From assembly GCF_039522165.1 (NCBI RefSeq), contig NZ_BAAADE010000007.1, positions 67,919-131,918 on the forward strand: a stretch of 64,000 bases of DNA. Direction: 5' to 3'. A program made the translations under genes and the position numbers. Below, one piece after another: positions 1-9,393 of this stretch (its first letter is position 1; each line of letters opens with the position of its first letter). Below the pieces are notes generated by a model. The model worked only from the letters and a program-made list of their open reading frames with translations. It searched no databases and had not been told where the DNA came from. This DNA comes from Paenochrobactrum glaciei. Its GTDB lineage: Bacteria > Pseudomonadota > Alphaproteobacteria > Rhizobiales > Rhizobiaceae.

Positions 1-845
1 TTTTTATATCCATCATTACTAGACAGGTTTTCTTTTTTCAGTTCTTCATGAGCCTTGCCAATTACTTTACAAGCAGCACGAGACATATGCGGACTGAAGC
101 CCAACTCTTCAATTGTATTAGCTGCTTCGTTCATTTCTGTTACACGGCGCGCACCATGCTCGAATGTCCGGCTGAGATAATAGTCAGATGTTTCACGCCA
201 ATTGACACCAGGGAATGTTTCACCCACAGAATCCAATATTTTTTCTGTAACACCAGCTTTTTCGGCAGCACTTAACGCCTCAATTAAAAGAGCTTCGACC
301 CCCTTGACCATAACCGACCTAATCATCTTCAAAGCGGAAGCCTGACCTGGCTCAGTCCCAACTGCTTCCAAATTCATACCAAGTGCATTGAGTTTTTCAG
401 CTGTTTCTTCTGCAGCACTACCTGCAACAAAAATTGGAACTTTTGCGCCATATGGGGGGACTCTAGCCATCACCGCCCCTTCAACAAAAGTGCCTTTGCC
501 CTTTCTGATTTCTACAGCAGCTAAAGTTTTAGTAGCTGGCCCAACAGAGTTCAGATCAATAAAGATCGCGGTATCTGATAGATAGGCTGAAACAGATTTT
601 GCTACGGCTTGTGTGGCGGAGCCAACGACTAAAGACAGAACGAAATCCACATCGGATAATGCGCTCAAATCCATAATAGGAACAACATTCATGCTTTCAG
701 CTTTGGCTAGCAGATCTGCTGATGCCTGTTTATCGCTAAACCGCACATCATATACAACAATCTCTTCAATTTGAGATTGCTTTGCTAAGTCCTTTGCCAT
801 TGATTGAGCAGCTTCACCAAAGCCTATAAATGCAATTTTTGTCAT
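1..845 (-). CDS. NAD(P)-dependent beta-hydroxyacid dehydrogenase-like protein, partial (runs off left edge)
   Basis: Reading leftwards from an ATG at 843-845 the frame stays open for 281 codons to the window edge. The ATG follows a strong GGGAGG ribosome site. The N-terminus (MTKIAFIGFGEAA) is a dinucleotide-binding GxGxxA fold, and GQASALKMIRS near residue 170 fits the catalytic-lysine region of the 6-phosphogluconate/3-hydroxyisobutyrate dehydrogenase superfamily, with a DUF1932-like C-terminal half. Family members have about 285-300 residues, so only a few are missing. It lies 41 bases after the aldolase gene in the same orientation and is probably co-transcribed with it. The substrate is unknown; a role in aromatic-acid breakdown is inferred from context only. 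Confidence 0.8.
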   Translation of the reverse strand, partial: MTKIAFIGFGEAAQSMAKDLAKQSQIEEIVVYDVRFSDKQASADLLAKAESMNVVPIMDLSALSDVDFVLSLVVGSATQAVAKSVSAYLSDTAIFIDLNSVGPATKTLAAVEIRKGKGTFVEGAVMARVPPYGAKVPIFVAGSAAEETAEKLNALGMNLEAVGTEPGQASALKMIRSVMVKGVEALLIEALSAAEKAGVTEKILDSVGETFPGVNWRETSDYYLSRTFEHGARRVTEMNEAANTIEELGFSPHMSRAACKVIGKAHEELKKENLSSNDGYK

Positions 846-886
846 TTAATTCCTCCCTCACCCCATCTGATAGACTTAATAAATCC

Positions 887-1558
887 TCAGATATATTTCA
901 GGCCCTTCTCAGCAAGTCGCTCACGCATTTTATAGATATCTAAGCCCAATTCACCCGAAGCTAATTTGACACGCTTTTCTTCCTCAGCAGCCATGCGAGC
1001 TTGAGTCGCTTTAAGTGTTTTTTCTGCATCCACACGCTTAACAACACAAACACCATCATCATCAGCTACAATGATGTCGCCCGCTTCAATGGTCTGCCCA
1101 CCACATACGATAGGAACATTCACAGAGCCGAGGGTCTCTTTAACTGTACCTTGTGCAGAAATCGCTGAAGACCATACAGGGAAACCCATCTTGGTAAGGT
1201 CGGCAATGTCGCGTACACCAGCATCTATGATAAGGCCGCAACAGCCATGTGCTCTGGCCGATGTTGCCAACAGATCACCAAAGTATCCATTATCGCAGGG
1301 AGAGGTCGGTGCCAAAACCAAAATGTCCCCCTCTTGTAATTGCTCAATTGCGACATGAAGCATCCAATTGTCACCTGGAGGCGCTGAAATGGTAACTGCA
1401 GAACCGGCAATACGTGCACCGGAAAAGATAGGGCGCATTTTACTGTTTAGGGAGCCTATACGCCCTTGAGCCTCATGAACCGTTGATACACCAGCGTCTG
1501 CAAGACCACTGATGATACGTTTATCCGCTCTATCAATGTTTTGACGGACTATAGCCAT
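887..1558 (-). CDS. 4-carboxy-4-hydroxy-2-oxoadipate aldolase / oxaloacetate decarboxylase (RraA family)
   Basis: The 223-residue product has the RraA/class II aldolase core: GDLLATSA near residue 94 and GLIIDAGVRD with R116 and D117, the metal and substrate positions of HMG/CHA aldolases. This enzyme class splits 4-carboxy-4-hydroxy-2-oxoadipate into pyruvate and oxaloacetate, the last step of the protocatechuate 4,5-cleavage and gallate pathways. The neighbouring GalB-like hydratase makes exactly that substrate, so context separates it from RraA RNase E inhibitors. The ATG is preceded by TGGGAG. The gene would be galC or ligK by analogy. Confidence 0.88.
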   Translation of the reverse strand: MAIVRQNIDRADKRIISGLADAGVSTVHEAQGRIGSLNSKMRPIFSGARIAGSAVTISAPPGDNWMLHVAIEQLQEGDILVLAPTSPCDNGYFGDLLATSARAHGCCGLIIDAGVRDIADLTKMGFPVWSSAISAQGTVKETLGSVNVPIVCGGQTIEAGDIIVADDDGVCVVKRVDAEKTLKATQARMAAEEEKRVKLASGELGLDIYKMRERLAEKGLKYI

Positions 1559-1644
1559 TCTTAACTCCCAATATTACTATACTCAGTATGCATATGGTGT
1601 TTACGCAGCCCTTAGAAATTCAGCTGCGTAAATCAACACTTCAA

Positions 1645-2379
1645 CTACAACTCATCAACTGTACGAGGGAAAATCGATTGGAACCCTTCTGCAAACTGAC
1701 AATCGCGTCCGCCTGATTGGCCTCCGGAGTTGCGCTTAAAGTGATTGGCACGGTTCTGCGCTACACGAGTATAGTACTCCCACAGATGCTCTTGACCCTG
1801 CATGGCTTCAATTGCAGCACGTTTTTTCTCCCATACAGGAGTGATGTCCAAAAATGTATCCGGCTTCCATCCCATCTGCTCTGTTTGATGCGGTTCAAAC
1901 AAATACAGTTGCGGAGAACCTAGAACTTTCTCACCAGGATTATGCCCCCAAGCTTGTGCAATCATGCGGCACTCAAGTGTGACCTGGGTCGTGTACATAT
2001 GATCTGTGTTGTATGGATCATACTGAGAATGCGACAGCATAAATTTCGGCTGAACCTTACGAATGATGTCGATCAGTTTAAATTTGTTTTCTTCATTAAG
2101 TATGAGCGGGTAGTCGCCCAAGTCCATACAAATGAGATCGTGAACACCTAGATGTTTCGCAGCATGCTCCGCTTCATTCCGGCGTGCATTTTTGACCGTA
2201 TTGAGCTCCATCCCAGGTTGTTTCCAAAGCTTAGCACTCTCGCCACGCTCCCCAAACGACAAACAGACCACAGTAACATCATAGCCTTTAGCGGCATGAA
2301 GAGCGATTGCCCCTCCGCAACGCCACACGAAGTCAGCTGCATGCGCACTAATTACAAGAGCTGTTTTTTTCTCTGTCAT
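1645..2379 (-). CDS. galB: 4-oxalomesaconate hydratase, GalB-type (PIG-L/LmbE fold)
   Basis: The 244-residue protein starts with the PIG-L/LmbE metal motif in its hydratase form, SAHAADF at residues 11-17 instead of the deacetylase AHPDDE, followed by GGAIALH. A second metal region is DPYNTDHMYT near residue 140. GalB is a zinc hydratase converting 4-oxalomesaconate to 4-carboxy-4-hydroxy-2-oxoadipate, which the next gene cleaves. An AGGAGG site precedes the ATG. It is the first gene of the minus-strand operon and faces a LysR gene, with a palindromic candidate operator between them. Its AHAAD signature makes a deacetylase role less likely. Confidence 0.87.
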   Translation of the reverse strand: MTEKKTALVISAHAADFVWRCGGAIALHAAKGYDVTVVCLSFGERGESAKLWKQPGMELNTVKNARRNEAEHAAKHLGVHDLICMDLGDYPLILNEENKFKLIDIIRKVQPKFMLSHSQYDPYNTDHMYTTQVTLECRMIAQAWGHNPGEKVLGSPQLYLFEPHQTEQMGWKPDTFLDITPVWEKKRAAIEAMQGQEHLWEYYTRVAQNRANHFKRNSGGQSGGRDCQFAEGFQSIFPRTVDEL

Positions 2380-2455
2380 ATACTTATACCTCCTAAGTTG
2401 TAATCAGCTTTACGTATCAGAAGGTAAAAGGAAAATTGGAACTTTGGTGACTTGC

Positions 2456-2483
2456 ATAAGTTTTTGCTATAGCTAAAACTTAT
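2456..2483. promoter_or_regulatory. 28-bp near-perfect palindrome, candidate LysR operator
   Basis: Arms ATAAGTTTT and AAAACTTAT flank a centre containing the self-complementary GCTATAGC, so the whole site is a nearly perfect dyad. It lies 77 bases from the galB-like start and 40 bases before the divergent LysR start. LysR regulators usually bind such dyads in the shared promoter region. The palindrome is seen directly; its role is inferred. Confidence 0.65.
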
Positions 2484-2522
2484 AAAGTCGTTAAGCATCC
2501 AATGGGGAGATCGGATGTTATT

Positions 2523-3704
2523 ATGGATATAAATTTAAGGCATTTACGTTTGTTTCTCGCGGTAGCGAAAACGAATTCAATAACGCTTTCAGCGAATGAG
2601 TGCTCAATCTCACAGCCAGCAGCAACTCAAGCAATTCGCAACATGGAAGCTGCTGCCGGAATTAAATTATTTAATCGTACAAAAAACGGTACTTTCGCCA
2701 CTAATGCTGGTGAAATATTGAAACACAGAGCGGAGCGTGCATTTTCATTACTAGATCCGGCATTAAATGAAATTTCTAAAAGACTGAAAATTACCTTAAC
2801 AAATACACAGCTTAAAGCGCTCATCGCGGTTTGTGACGCTGGCAATTTCACGCTGGCAGCCAATAGACTTAACTTGGCGCAGCCAACAGTGCACCGTGCT
2901 ATTACTGAGTTAGAATTTGAAGCTGGAGAGCCATTATTCCTGCGCACCGCTCATGGAATTTTATCTAAAAAATCAACCTTGAATTTAGCCCATAAGGCAA
3001 AGCTGGCATTTGCTGAATTACAGCAGGCCGCTTCAGAATTGGCAGATATAAATGGAGCAGAAGTCGGACAAATCGTAATTGGAGCCTTACCACTTTCTCG
3101 GTCTCAATTAATACCAAAAACACTGGTGTCATTCAGAAAACGAAGGGCTTTCATACCTGTTCAGGTAATTGATGGTCCCTATAACGAACTTTTGCAAAGC
3201 CTAAGGCATGGTGCCATTGACATGGTATTAGGAGCTTTACGCCTACCAATACCTATCGATGATATTGAGCAATGTACTTTGTTCGATGACGATTTGGTCA
3301 TTATCGCCTCCAAGGATCACCCCATATACAAACTGAGATCGATTAACTTTGAGGATTTAATCAATTACCCTTTCATTGTTGCTTTAAAAGGCACGCCAAC
3401 GCGAAATTATTTTAATACTTTTCTTGAAGGCAATATAAAAAAGGGCAACATAAGTCTTGTTGAAACGGCTTCGATCGTTCTTATGAGAGAATTGTTGGAA
3501 AATAGTGACCATCTCGGCTTTGTTTCGCGTCTTCAGGCTTTAACTGAATCAAAGTATGAAAAGATCAGCATCGTCAATTATCCTGTTAAAAATTCTTCAC
3601 GGCCAATTGGCATAACAACTCGAAAAGGTTGGAAACCCACTCCTGCTCAAGCTGATTTTATTTTGTCATTACATGAACAAGCAGAAAAAATAAGTAGCAA
3701 TTAA
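2523..3704 (+). CDS. LysR-type regulator with two N-terminal HTH domains
   Basis: About 393 residues against roughly 300 for a normal LysR protein. The extra length is a duplicated winged HTH. Residues about 1-60 (LRHLRLFLAVAKTNS...SQPAATQAIRNME) and about 98-160 (LTNTQLKALIAVCDAGNF...AQPTVHRAITELE) both match the LysR HTH pattern, followed by one substrate-binding domain. The ATG at 2523 begins with the canonical MDINLRHLRLF; an in-frame ATG at 2502 adds seven residues. It is divergent from the oxalomesaconate operon and probably regulates it in response to an aromatic acid or intermediate. Confidence 0.85.
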   Translation: MDINLRHLRLFLAVAKTNSITLSANECSISQPAATQAIRNMEAAAGIKLFNRTKNGTFATNAGEILKHRAERAFSLLDPALNEISKRLKITLTNTQLKALIAVCDAGNFTLAANRLNLAQPTVHRAITELEFEAGEPLFLRTAHGILSKKSTLNLAHKAKLAFAELQQAASELADINGAEVGQIVIGALPLSRSQLIPKTLVSFRKRRAFIPVQVIDGPYNELLQSLRHGAIDMVLGALRLPIPIDDIEQCTLFDDDLVIIASKDHPIYKLRSINFEDLINYPFIVALKGTPTRNYFNTFLEGNIKKGNISLVETASIVLMRELLENSDHLGFVSRLQALTESKYEKISIVNYPVKNSSRPIGITTRKGWKPTPAQADFILSLHEQAEKISSN

Positions 3705-4093
3705 GACACCTAGCTTTTTCATGAAGGCCTTATTGCTCGATTAAAAAATCACCATGAGTAGCTATGAAATTCGTAGATACTGTTCGTTATCGATTTATGA
3801 TTTTATTAAAAATGAACCGATGAAATTATTGAGCACCATAGGTATTTATGATCCACCTAATAAATAACCTCAATGCACTCAATCATTATTTTATTGACCT
3901 TAAAATAATTTTCAAATTATTCTTCACGTTATCATAACTATAATTAACAATTGATACGAAAACATAAAAAGCTTATAATTTGCATTAATACATATATTAA
4001 ATATTACATTTTGAATTAAATTTTTAAAGATAAAAATTACACTACCAACATTGTTGTAATTTGCAAAATTATAAATCTCGACAAAGATAATCT
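3705..4093. other. Gene-free AT-rich spacer
   Basis: About 390 bases rich in A and T with many stops in all frames. No convincing gene, RNA gene or strong terminator is visible. It separates the catabolic genes from the insertion-sequence remnant that follows. Confidence 0.6.
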
Positions 4094-4490
4094 ATGAAAA
4101 GCAAAGCAACGAACAAATTCTATTCTTAAATTCGTGTCCGAATGGCTCGAATTATGACGGAGCATAAAGCCGAATATTTTTCGCAACTAACGGTAGCCCA
4201 CCAGAACAGCCCACATGGCTGCATACCCTCAATGAATAGGTAAAGAAGGTCTACGGCAACAACCATCCAGGTTTGCCAAATGACATGTCGTCGAAGATGA
4301 AGCTCTGGAACAAGAGAGCTGAGAGTTTCGTCAGGCGAATGAGATCTCGCGTCAATAATTGATATATTTTACCCGTAAGGAAATCTATCGCCACTAAAAC
4401 GATGGATTTCAGCGAATGCTAACCCGTGCGCGGGGCTACCAAATTGCAGACTACTGCCGATTGCCAACCACAAACCGTCTAGGAGATGGC
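4094..4490 (+). pseudogene. Decayed IS3-family transposase remnant (orfA and start of orfB)
   Basis: Broken translation in several frames still resembles IS3-family OrfA: ATNKFYS-stop-IRVRMARIM near the start, then TLNE-stop-VKKVYGNN, SKMKLWNKRAESFVRR, and a trace of OrfB near 4440 (YQIADYCRL). There are several stops and frameshifts. The same remnant, about two-thirds similar by eye, recurs at 13950-14340. It is non-functional and marks an old insertion. Confidence 0.6.
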
Positions 4491-4620
4491 TACGAATTCA
4501 GAACGTCAGTGTCATAATACCTGATCTAGTATTGATCATTCCGCCCAAAATGGGCTTATCACTATTGGTAGTCATTGTCTGGCGTTGATAATTGATGCCT
4601 CTATTCTGCCCCATAAAACG

Positions 4621-4693
4621 CAAAAAGCTCAAGCGCTGAGCTTGAACTTTTGTGATTTTGGTTGCGGGGACGAATAACCACCGCCACCGACAT
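4621..4693. repeat. Dispersed repeat copy A (partial): hairpin plus tRNA-3'-like motif
   Basis: A terminator-like hairpin (arms AAGCTCA and TGAGCTT) is followed by TTTGGTTGCGGGGACG and ACCACCGCCACCGACAT. Three fuller copies lie at 14353, 20931 and 32312. This copy keeps only the hairpin and the right-hand motif. It sits downstream of the first iron cluster, 50 bases beyond its last stop codon, and may terminate that transcript. Confidence 0.7.
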
Positions 4694-4742
4694 CCCACTA
4701 CAATCATAATTTGATAGGCTCTTTAGATTACAGATAATCTAC

Positions 4743-5534
4743 CTACTTTGGCACGATCATTGGTGTGTTTGTGATTGGGTCTGAGATGATAAGCGATTTA
4801 AGGTTGAAGACCGTCTGAATGAGGTTTTCATTGATGATAGTCGAAGGCAAGCCTTCCGCTATAATTGCTCCGTCCTTCATCGCAATCAGATGTGAAGCAT
4901 AGCGGCATGCCTGATTGAGATCATGCAACACCGCAATGATCGTACGCCCTTCTGCGTTCAGGGTTTTAAGCAGTTCCATCAGCTCAATCTGATGGGCGAT
5001 GTCGAGGAAGGTCGTCGGCTCGTCCAAAAGCAAGAGCAGTGTTTCTTGCGCCAGCACCATGGCAATCCACACGCGCTGACGCTGACCACCAGATAGCTCA
5101 TCCACCAACCTGTCAGAAAGTGCGCTAATATTGGTTGCATGCATAGCAGTTTGCACGGCTTGCTCATCCGCAACCGTCCATTGCCGGAAGAAGCTTTGAT
5201 GCGGATAGCGCCCGCGCGCTACCAGATCAAAAACCGTAATCCCCTCCGGCGCCAGCGCCGATTGTGGCAAAAGCCCGAGGCGACGTGCCGTTTCTTTAGC
5301 AGGGATCGTGTGAATGTCATGCCCGTCAAGCAAGACCTGACCATTTTTAGGCATCAGCAATCGGGATAAAGCCCGCAGCAATGTAGATTTACCACAAGCA
5401 TTAGGCCCGACAATGACAGTGAATGAACCATCAGGAATATCCACCGAAAGATCATTGACAATCATGCGGCCATCATAGCCGAGTGTAATCTGATCAGCCT
5501 GTAAACGTGATTGTGGTTTGGGTGAATGGCTCAT
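4743..5534 (-). CDS. Fe3+-siderophore ABC transporter ATP-binding protein (FepC/FecE type)
   Basis: The 263-residue protein starts at ATG 5534 (MSHSPKPQ), overlapping the permease stop as ATGA; a longer frame upstream is not needed. Walker A is GPNACGKST, the signature LSGGQRQRVWIAMVLAQ, Walker B LLLLLDEPTTFLD and the switch histidine is in VLHDLNQACRY. It energises cytoplasmic-membrane import of a ferric siderophore by the two FecCD permeases upstream. It is the last gene of the first iron cluster and a clear paralogue of the ATPase at 22977-23831. Confidence 0.95.
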   Translation of the reverse strand: MSHSPKPQSRLQADQITLGYDGRMIVNDLSVDIPDGSFTVIVGPNACGKSTLLRALSRLLMPKNGQVLLDGHDIHTIPAKETARRLGLLPQSALAPEGITVFDLVARGRYPHQSFFRQWTVADEQAVQTAMHATNISALSDRLVDELSGGQRQRVWIAMVLAQETLLLLLDEPTTFLDIAHQIELMELLKTLNAEGRTIIAVLHDLNQACRYASHLIAMKDGAIIAEGLPSTIINENLIQTVFNLKSLIISDPITNTPMIVPK

Positions 5535-6583
5535 GAGTGACCTTCCCTGAGCAATAACCAGATAAAATAAAGTCCGCCGATACTCACCGTCATAATACCG
5601 ACTGGTAGCTGGATGGAAAAAGCATGTTGCGCCGCCCAATCCGCACTGAGCAGTAAGAGTGCGCCTGTCAAAGCAGAAGGCAGTAGCGCCACTCCGGCAG
5701 AGCATGTCAGGCGTCGCGCAATCTGCGGTGCTGCCAGTGCGATAAAAGCAATCGGCCCTGCTGTTGCTGTCACCATGGCGGTAAGCGCCACACCCAGCAC
5801 CATCAGGCTCAAACGTGTGGATCCTGTAGAAATGCCGGAGCTGCGTGCTATATCATCACCAAGTTCCAGCTGCTTCATCGCACGACTGCTCAGACATAAG
5901 AGCGGCGCTAAAACCAGCATGATGATGGCCACAGGGACTAACTGCTCAAAGCCCAAACCATTGAGCGAACCTGCGCCCCAAACAGCCGCAGTCATAGCCA
6001 CATTCAAATCAGCCGCCTTAATCATCCAGCTATTGAACGCAGAAAGCATGGCCGAGATACCAATACCAGTGATGATCAGCCGAAAGCCGCCCAGACTATG
6101 GCGCATGGATAACAGATAAACAACAAGCGCGGTGACAACCCCGCCGATCAGCGCGCCAAGCGCAATTTGATAATAGCCGCCTGATAATAGTAAGATAACA
6201 ACCAATGCACCGGTATAAGAACCCGCAGTAAAGCCGATAATATCAGGACTACCCAAGGGATTGCGTGTCAGTGACTGGAAGATTGCACCACTCATGCCCA
6301 ACGCACTGCCAAGCAGAAGGCTGAGCAGAATACGCGGCAAGCGCCATTCCAGCACAATCATCCGCACCATCTCTTCGCCTTGCCCTTGCAGGCTAAGCAA
6401 AAGATCTGCGAGCGACACCGGATAGGTTCCGCTTGTAAGCGACAACAGTGCCAGCAACAGCAGACAAAAGCCAACAACCACCATCACCATCAGGCTGCGC
6501 TTATGGAGCCGCCATGACAGCGCCCCGCTAAACAAGCGCACGACCAGAGTTGGATGCGGCTTTATTCTGACCTTCGCGCTCAT
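5531..6583 (-). CDS. FecCD-family iron-siderophore permease
   Basis: The 350-residue hydrophobic protein has the FecCD signature RLPRILLSLLLGSALGMSG near residues 84-102 and about nine or ten membrane spans. The segment LTRNPLGSPDIIGF is typical of the FepG/FhuB class. It pairs with the permease at 6580-7656 as a heterodimer channel. Start and stop overlap the neighbouring genes by four bases, suggesting translational coupling. Paralogue of 23828-24889 in the second cluster. Confidence 0.94.
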   Translation of the reverse strand: MSAKVRIKPHPTLVVRLFSGALSWRLHKRSLMVMVVVGFCLLLLALLSLTSGTYPVSLADLLLSLQGQGEEMVRMIVLEWRLPRILLSLLLGSALGMSGAIFQSLTRNPLGSPDIIGFTAGSYTGALVVILLLSGGYYQIALGALIGGVVTALVVYLLSMRHSLGGFRLIITGIGISAMLSAFNSWMIKAADLNVAMTAAVWGAGSLNGLGFEQLVPVAIIMLVLAPLLCLSSRAMKQLELGDDIARSSGISTGSTRLSLMVLGVALTAMVTATAGPIAFIALAAPQIARRLTCSAGVALLPSALTGALLLLSADWAAQHAFSIQLPVGIMTVSIGGLYFIWLLLREGHS

Positions 6584-7656
6584 AGGCCACTCACTTGTCT
6601 GCGTTGCGCCAATATGATCAGCACCGGCGCACCGATAAAGGCCGTGACAATGCCTGCTTCCAATTCACTAGGAAACAGCACCAGTCTTCCGGCAATATCG
6701 GCGCTCAGCAATAAGAGGGGGGCAAAGATCATGGTGAAGCCGATAATCCGGCGTTGATTAGGCCCTGTAAACCACCGCACCATATGCGGTACCATCAGGC
6801 CAATAAAACCAATCGGCCCGCAGGCGGCAGTGGCAGCGCCTGCCAGCAAAGTGACAGCCAGCACCACCCAAAGCCGTGTGCGCAAAATATGCGTACCCAG
6901 CGAGCGCGCCAGATCATCACCCAATGCGACAGCGTTCAAGGCTGGGGCGATCAGACAAGCGATTAACAGCCCTGCCAGAATGAAAGGCAAAACACTGACC
7001 AGCACATGCATATCACGCCCTGCAACCGAGCCGATGCTCCACATGCGCAATGCATCAAAGGTTTGCGGATTAAGCAAGGCAAGCGCCGAGCCGATACCAC
7101 CAAGCACGGCGGACAAAGCCACACCGGCCAGTACCAGACGCACAGGTGTTGCTCCACCTGCTCCTGACGAGGTACCAAGCAAATAGACAATCCCTGTCAC
7201 GATAACCGCACCGGCAAAAGCTGCCCAGATATAGGTATCAATGGATTGCCAGCCGAGCAAACCAACCGCCAGCGTTACAAAGAAAGCAGCACCTGCATTG
7301 ACACCCAATATACCCGGATCCGCAAGCGGATTGCGCGTTGCGGCCTGAATGAGTGCGCCCGAAACACCAAAGGCAGCACCGCACAAAACCGCAAGCAAAG
7401 TGCGCGGCAGCCGATAATCCAACAGAATGATCTGCTCGGTTGTGTCGCGCACCTCACCTTGCAAAGCCTGCCACAGATGAAGCGGCGTCAGCATTCGCGC
7501 GCCAGCCAGCAGGCTTGCCACACACATAAACCAAAGCAACAGCAAGCCTAAAACCAGAAAAAGCAGAGAGGGTTTTGAACCCCTCTCCGCTATCGGATCA
7601 GCTTGATCAGTCGGCTTTATAGCATCAGGCACAGAAAATTGTTCAGGCAACATCAA
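6580..7656 (-). CDS. FecCD-family iron-siderophore permease
   Basis: A 358-residue membrane protein with the FecCD hallmark RLPRTLLAVLCGAAFGVSG and ATRNPLADPGILGVNAGAA, the FepD-like partner of the permease downstream. A cytoplasmic N-terminus of about 30 residues precedes the first span. It overlaps the siderophore-interacting protein gene by four bases. It is parallel in order and sequence to 24886-25926. Confidence 0.94.
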   Translation of the reverse strand: MMLPEQFSVPDAIKPTDQADPIAERGSKPSLLFLVLGLLLLWFMCVASLLAGARMLTPLHLWQALQGEVRDTTEQIILLDYRLPRTLLAVLCGAAFGVSGALIQAATRNPLADPGILGVNAGAAFFVTLAVGLLGWQSIDTYIWAAFAGAVIVTGIVYLLGTSSGAGGATPVRLVLAGVALSAVLGGIGSALALLNPQTFDALRMWSIGSVAGRDMHVLVSVLPFILAGLLIACLIAPALNAVALGDDLARSLGTHILRTRLWVVLAVTLLAGAATAACGPIGFIGLMVPHMVRWFTGPNQRRIIGFTMIFAPLLLLSADIAGRLVLFPSELEAGIVTAFIGAPVLIILAQRRQVSGL

Positions 7657-8369
7657 ACACGCGCCTGTCCTTCAATCCAGTAACCCACCGCATCAATGCG
7701 CTTTTTGTCAAAGCCCAGCACATCACGGAAATGCTTGCGGCAGGCAGACGCTGCCCGTGCTTCACCTGCAATGTAAATGTAGCCCAAGCCCTCAGGCAGT
7801 TCTTTGATCTCCGCAGCAATACGTGGCAGCTCGGTATAGCCTTTACGATCATCACGCAGCCCATGGCAGCAATGCCAGACGATATGCACATCGCCTTGCG
7901 TCGCGATCTCCTGCTTATCCGCCTCGCATGGCACTTCCACATGCACAATTGCCTTAAAGCCTTTTGGTAACTCCTCCAGAACACGACCAACCGCAGGCAA
8001 ACCCGTGATGTCGGCAATAAGAATAATATAATCAGTCTTTTCTGGCGGAGCAAAACGAGAGCGTGGCTTTAGCAGGCGAATATTGTCACCGACATCAACC
8101 TGTCGCGCCCAATGCGTTGCGATACCGGTCTCATGTTTCACAAAATCAACTGTCAGTTCTTTGCTCTCGTGACACCAGTTACGAACCGTATAATAACGCC
8201 CCTTTTCATCCGTTGACCCAGCGACCGGAAAAGATAGCCAGATAAACTCATCGCCATAACCGGTGCTCTCAAAGCGATGTAAATCACCATCTTTGAGCAC
8301 GATCCGGATCATAGACGGGCTGATCATTTCTTTATGACGAACGATTGCAGACAGATAATCATAAGTCAT
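7653..8369 (-). CDS. Siderophore-interacting protein (FAD-dependent ferric-siderophore reductase)
   Basis: 238 residues. The flavin-binding segment GRYYTVRNW lies near residue 57, the NAD(P)-binding half contains ILIADITGLPAVGRVLEELP, and the C-terminal FGYWIEG-like tail is typical of the SIP family (YqjH/ViuB). Such enzymes reduce imported Fe(III)-siderophore in the cytoplasm to release Fe(II). The gene overlaps its neighbours by ATGA junctions, consistent with a dedicated role for the siderophore taken up by this cluster. Paralogue of 25923-26756. Confidence 0.9.
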   Translation of the reverse strand: MTYDYLSAIVRHKEMISPSMIRIVLKDGDLHRFESTGYGDEFIWLSFPVAGSTDEKGRYYTVRNWCHESKELTVDFVKHETGIATHWARQVDVGDNIRLLKPRSRFAPPEKTDYIILIADITGLPAVGRVLEELPKGFKAIVHVEVPCEADKQEIATQGDVHIVWHCCHGLRDDRKGYTELPRIAAEIKELPEGLGYIYIAGEARAASACRKHFRDVLGFDKKRIDAVGYWIEGQARV

Positions 8370-9382
8370 GGCACTATACCTGTAGCACTGCTTTTTTCTG
8401 CAGCTTCCACTAAGAGATCAATAAATGCAGCATACCCATAAGGAATGGACAAAACGCTCGGATTTGATGTCACCCACATAGAAATCGGATCATCCACAGC
8501 TATAAAACCACCGGCTTGAACCGGAGCAAAACGCTGGAACAATGGCTGGCGCTCTGCATCTTCTTTTCCACCTGGCGGAAACCATAAAATGAGTAAATCG
8601 GTTTCGATATCTTCCAGTTTTTCAAAACTGATTGATGTTCCGATCTGACCGCTATTTTGGGTAGCCAACGCCTGAATTTGCAGCGGAACTTTTAAACCTA
8701 GTTCCATTAAAGTCGCGACACGCAAATCATCAGGGAAATAGACGCCAATTGCATTGCTTCCCGGAAAATAAGAGCCAAATATAAATGTTCGCCCGTCTAA
8801 AACAGGATTTTGCGTATAAAGCTGATGAAGATATTTTTTTGTCTCAGCGATCAGTTTCTTCGCCTGATCGGCTTGTCCCAAACATTCACCTGCCAGCAAT
8901 GTGATTTCTTGCCAGTCAGCCTGTAAAGGGCCTGATCTATAGGCCATTGTTGGTGCAATGCTGTTAAGTCGCTTCCAATCATGACTAGTTATATTGGTAC
9001 GCACGGCAAGAATGATATCGGGCTTCAGAACAGCGATAGCCTCGAAATCAATTATGCTTTGCGAAAGCAAAACTGGCTTTTCAGCGCCAAGCCGCTCCTC
9101 AATCCATGGCAATATCCCGCTGTCGAACTGCTCATAACGTGGCATACCGACAGGAATGGTGCCAAGCGCGATAAGCGCATCTTCACCACCCCAGCCGAGT
9201 GTCACAATCCGTTTTGGCAATTCATTAATGGTTGTTTCGCCAAAATGGTGACTAATAGAAACAGGAAATAATTTGCTGTCTGCAAAAGCAACTTTGGGCA
9301 TATAAGCAACTGCGCCCATCGTCATTGCTGCAGATAAAACAAAACCACGTCTGTTATAATCAATATTTTCCCGTTTCTTCAT
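8366..9382 (-). CDS. Fe3+-siderophore periplasmic binding protein, Tat-type signal
   Basis: Starts at ATG 9382 (MKKRENIDYNRRGF), which has a GAGG site nine bases upstream; a TTG at 9397 would overlap the receptor stop but has weaker support. A twin-arginine signal, NRRGFVLSAAMTMG, suggests Tat export, unlike the Sec-type signal of its paralogue at 26761. The mature protein has the FepB/FhuD class III fold (PKRIVTLGWGGEDALIALG, KPDIILAV, IETDLLILWF). It delivers the ferric siderophore from the outer-membrane receptor to the permeases. Confidence 0.9.
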   Translation of the reverse strand: MKKRENIDYNRRGFVLSAAMTMGAVAYMPKVAFADSKLFPVSISHHFGETTINELPKRIVTLGWGGEDALIALGTIPVGMPRYEQFDSGILPWIEERLGAEKPVLLSQSIIDFEAIAVLKPDIILAVRTNITSHDWKRLNSIAPTMAYRSGPLQADWQEITLLAGECLGQADQAKKLIAETKKYLHQLYTQNPVLDGRTFIFGSYFPGSNAIGVYFPDDLRVATLMELGLKVPLQIQALATQNSGQIGTSISFEKLEDIETDLLILWFPPGGKEDAERQPLFQRFAPVQAGGFIAVDDPISMWVTSNPSVLSIPYGYAAFIDLLVEAAEKSSATGIVP

Positions 9383-9393
9383 CGTTGAGAACC

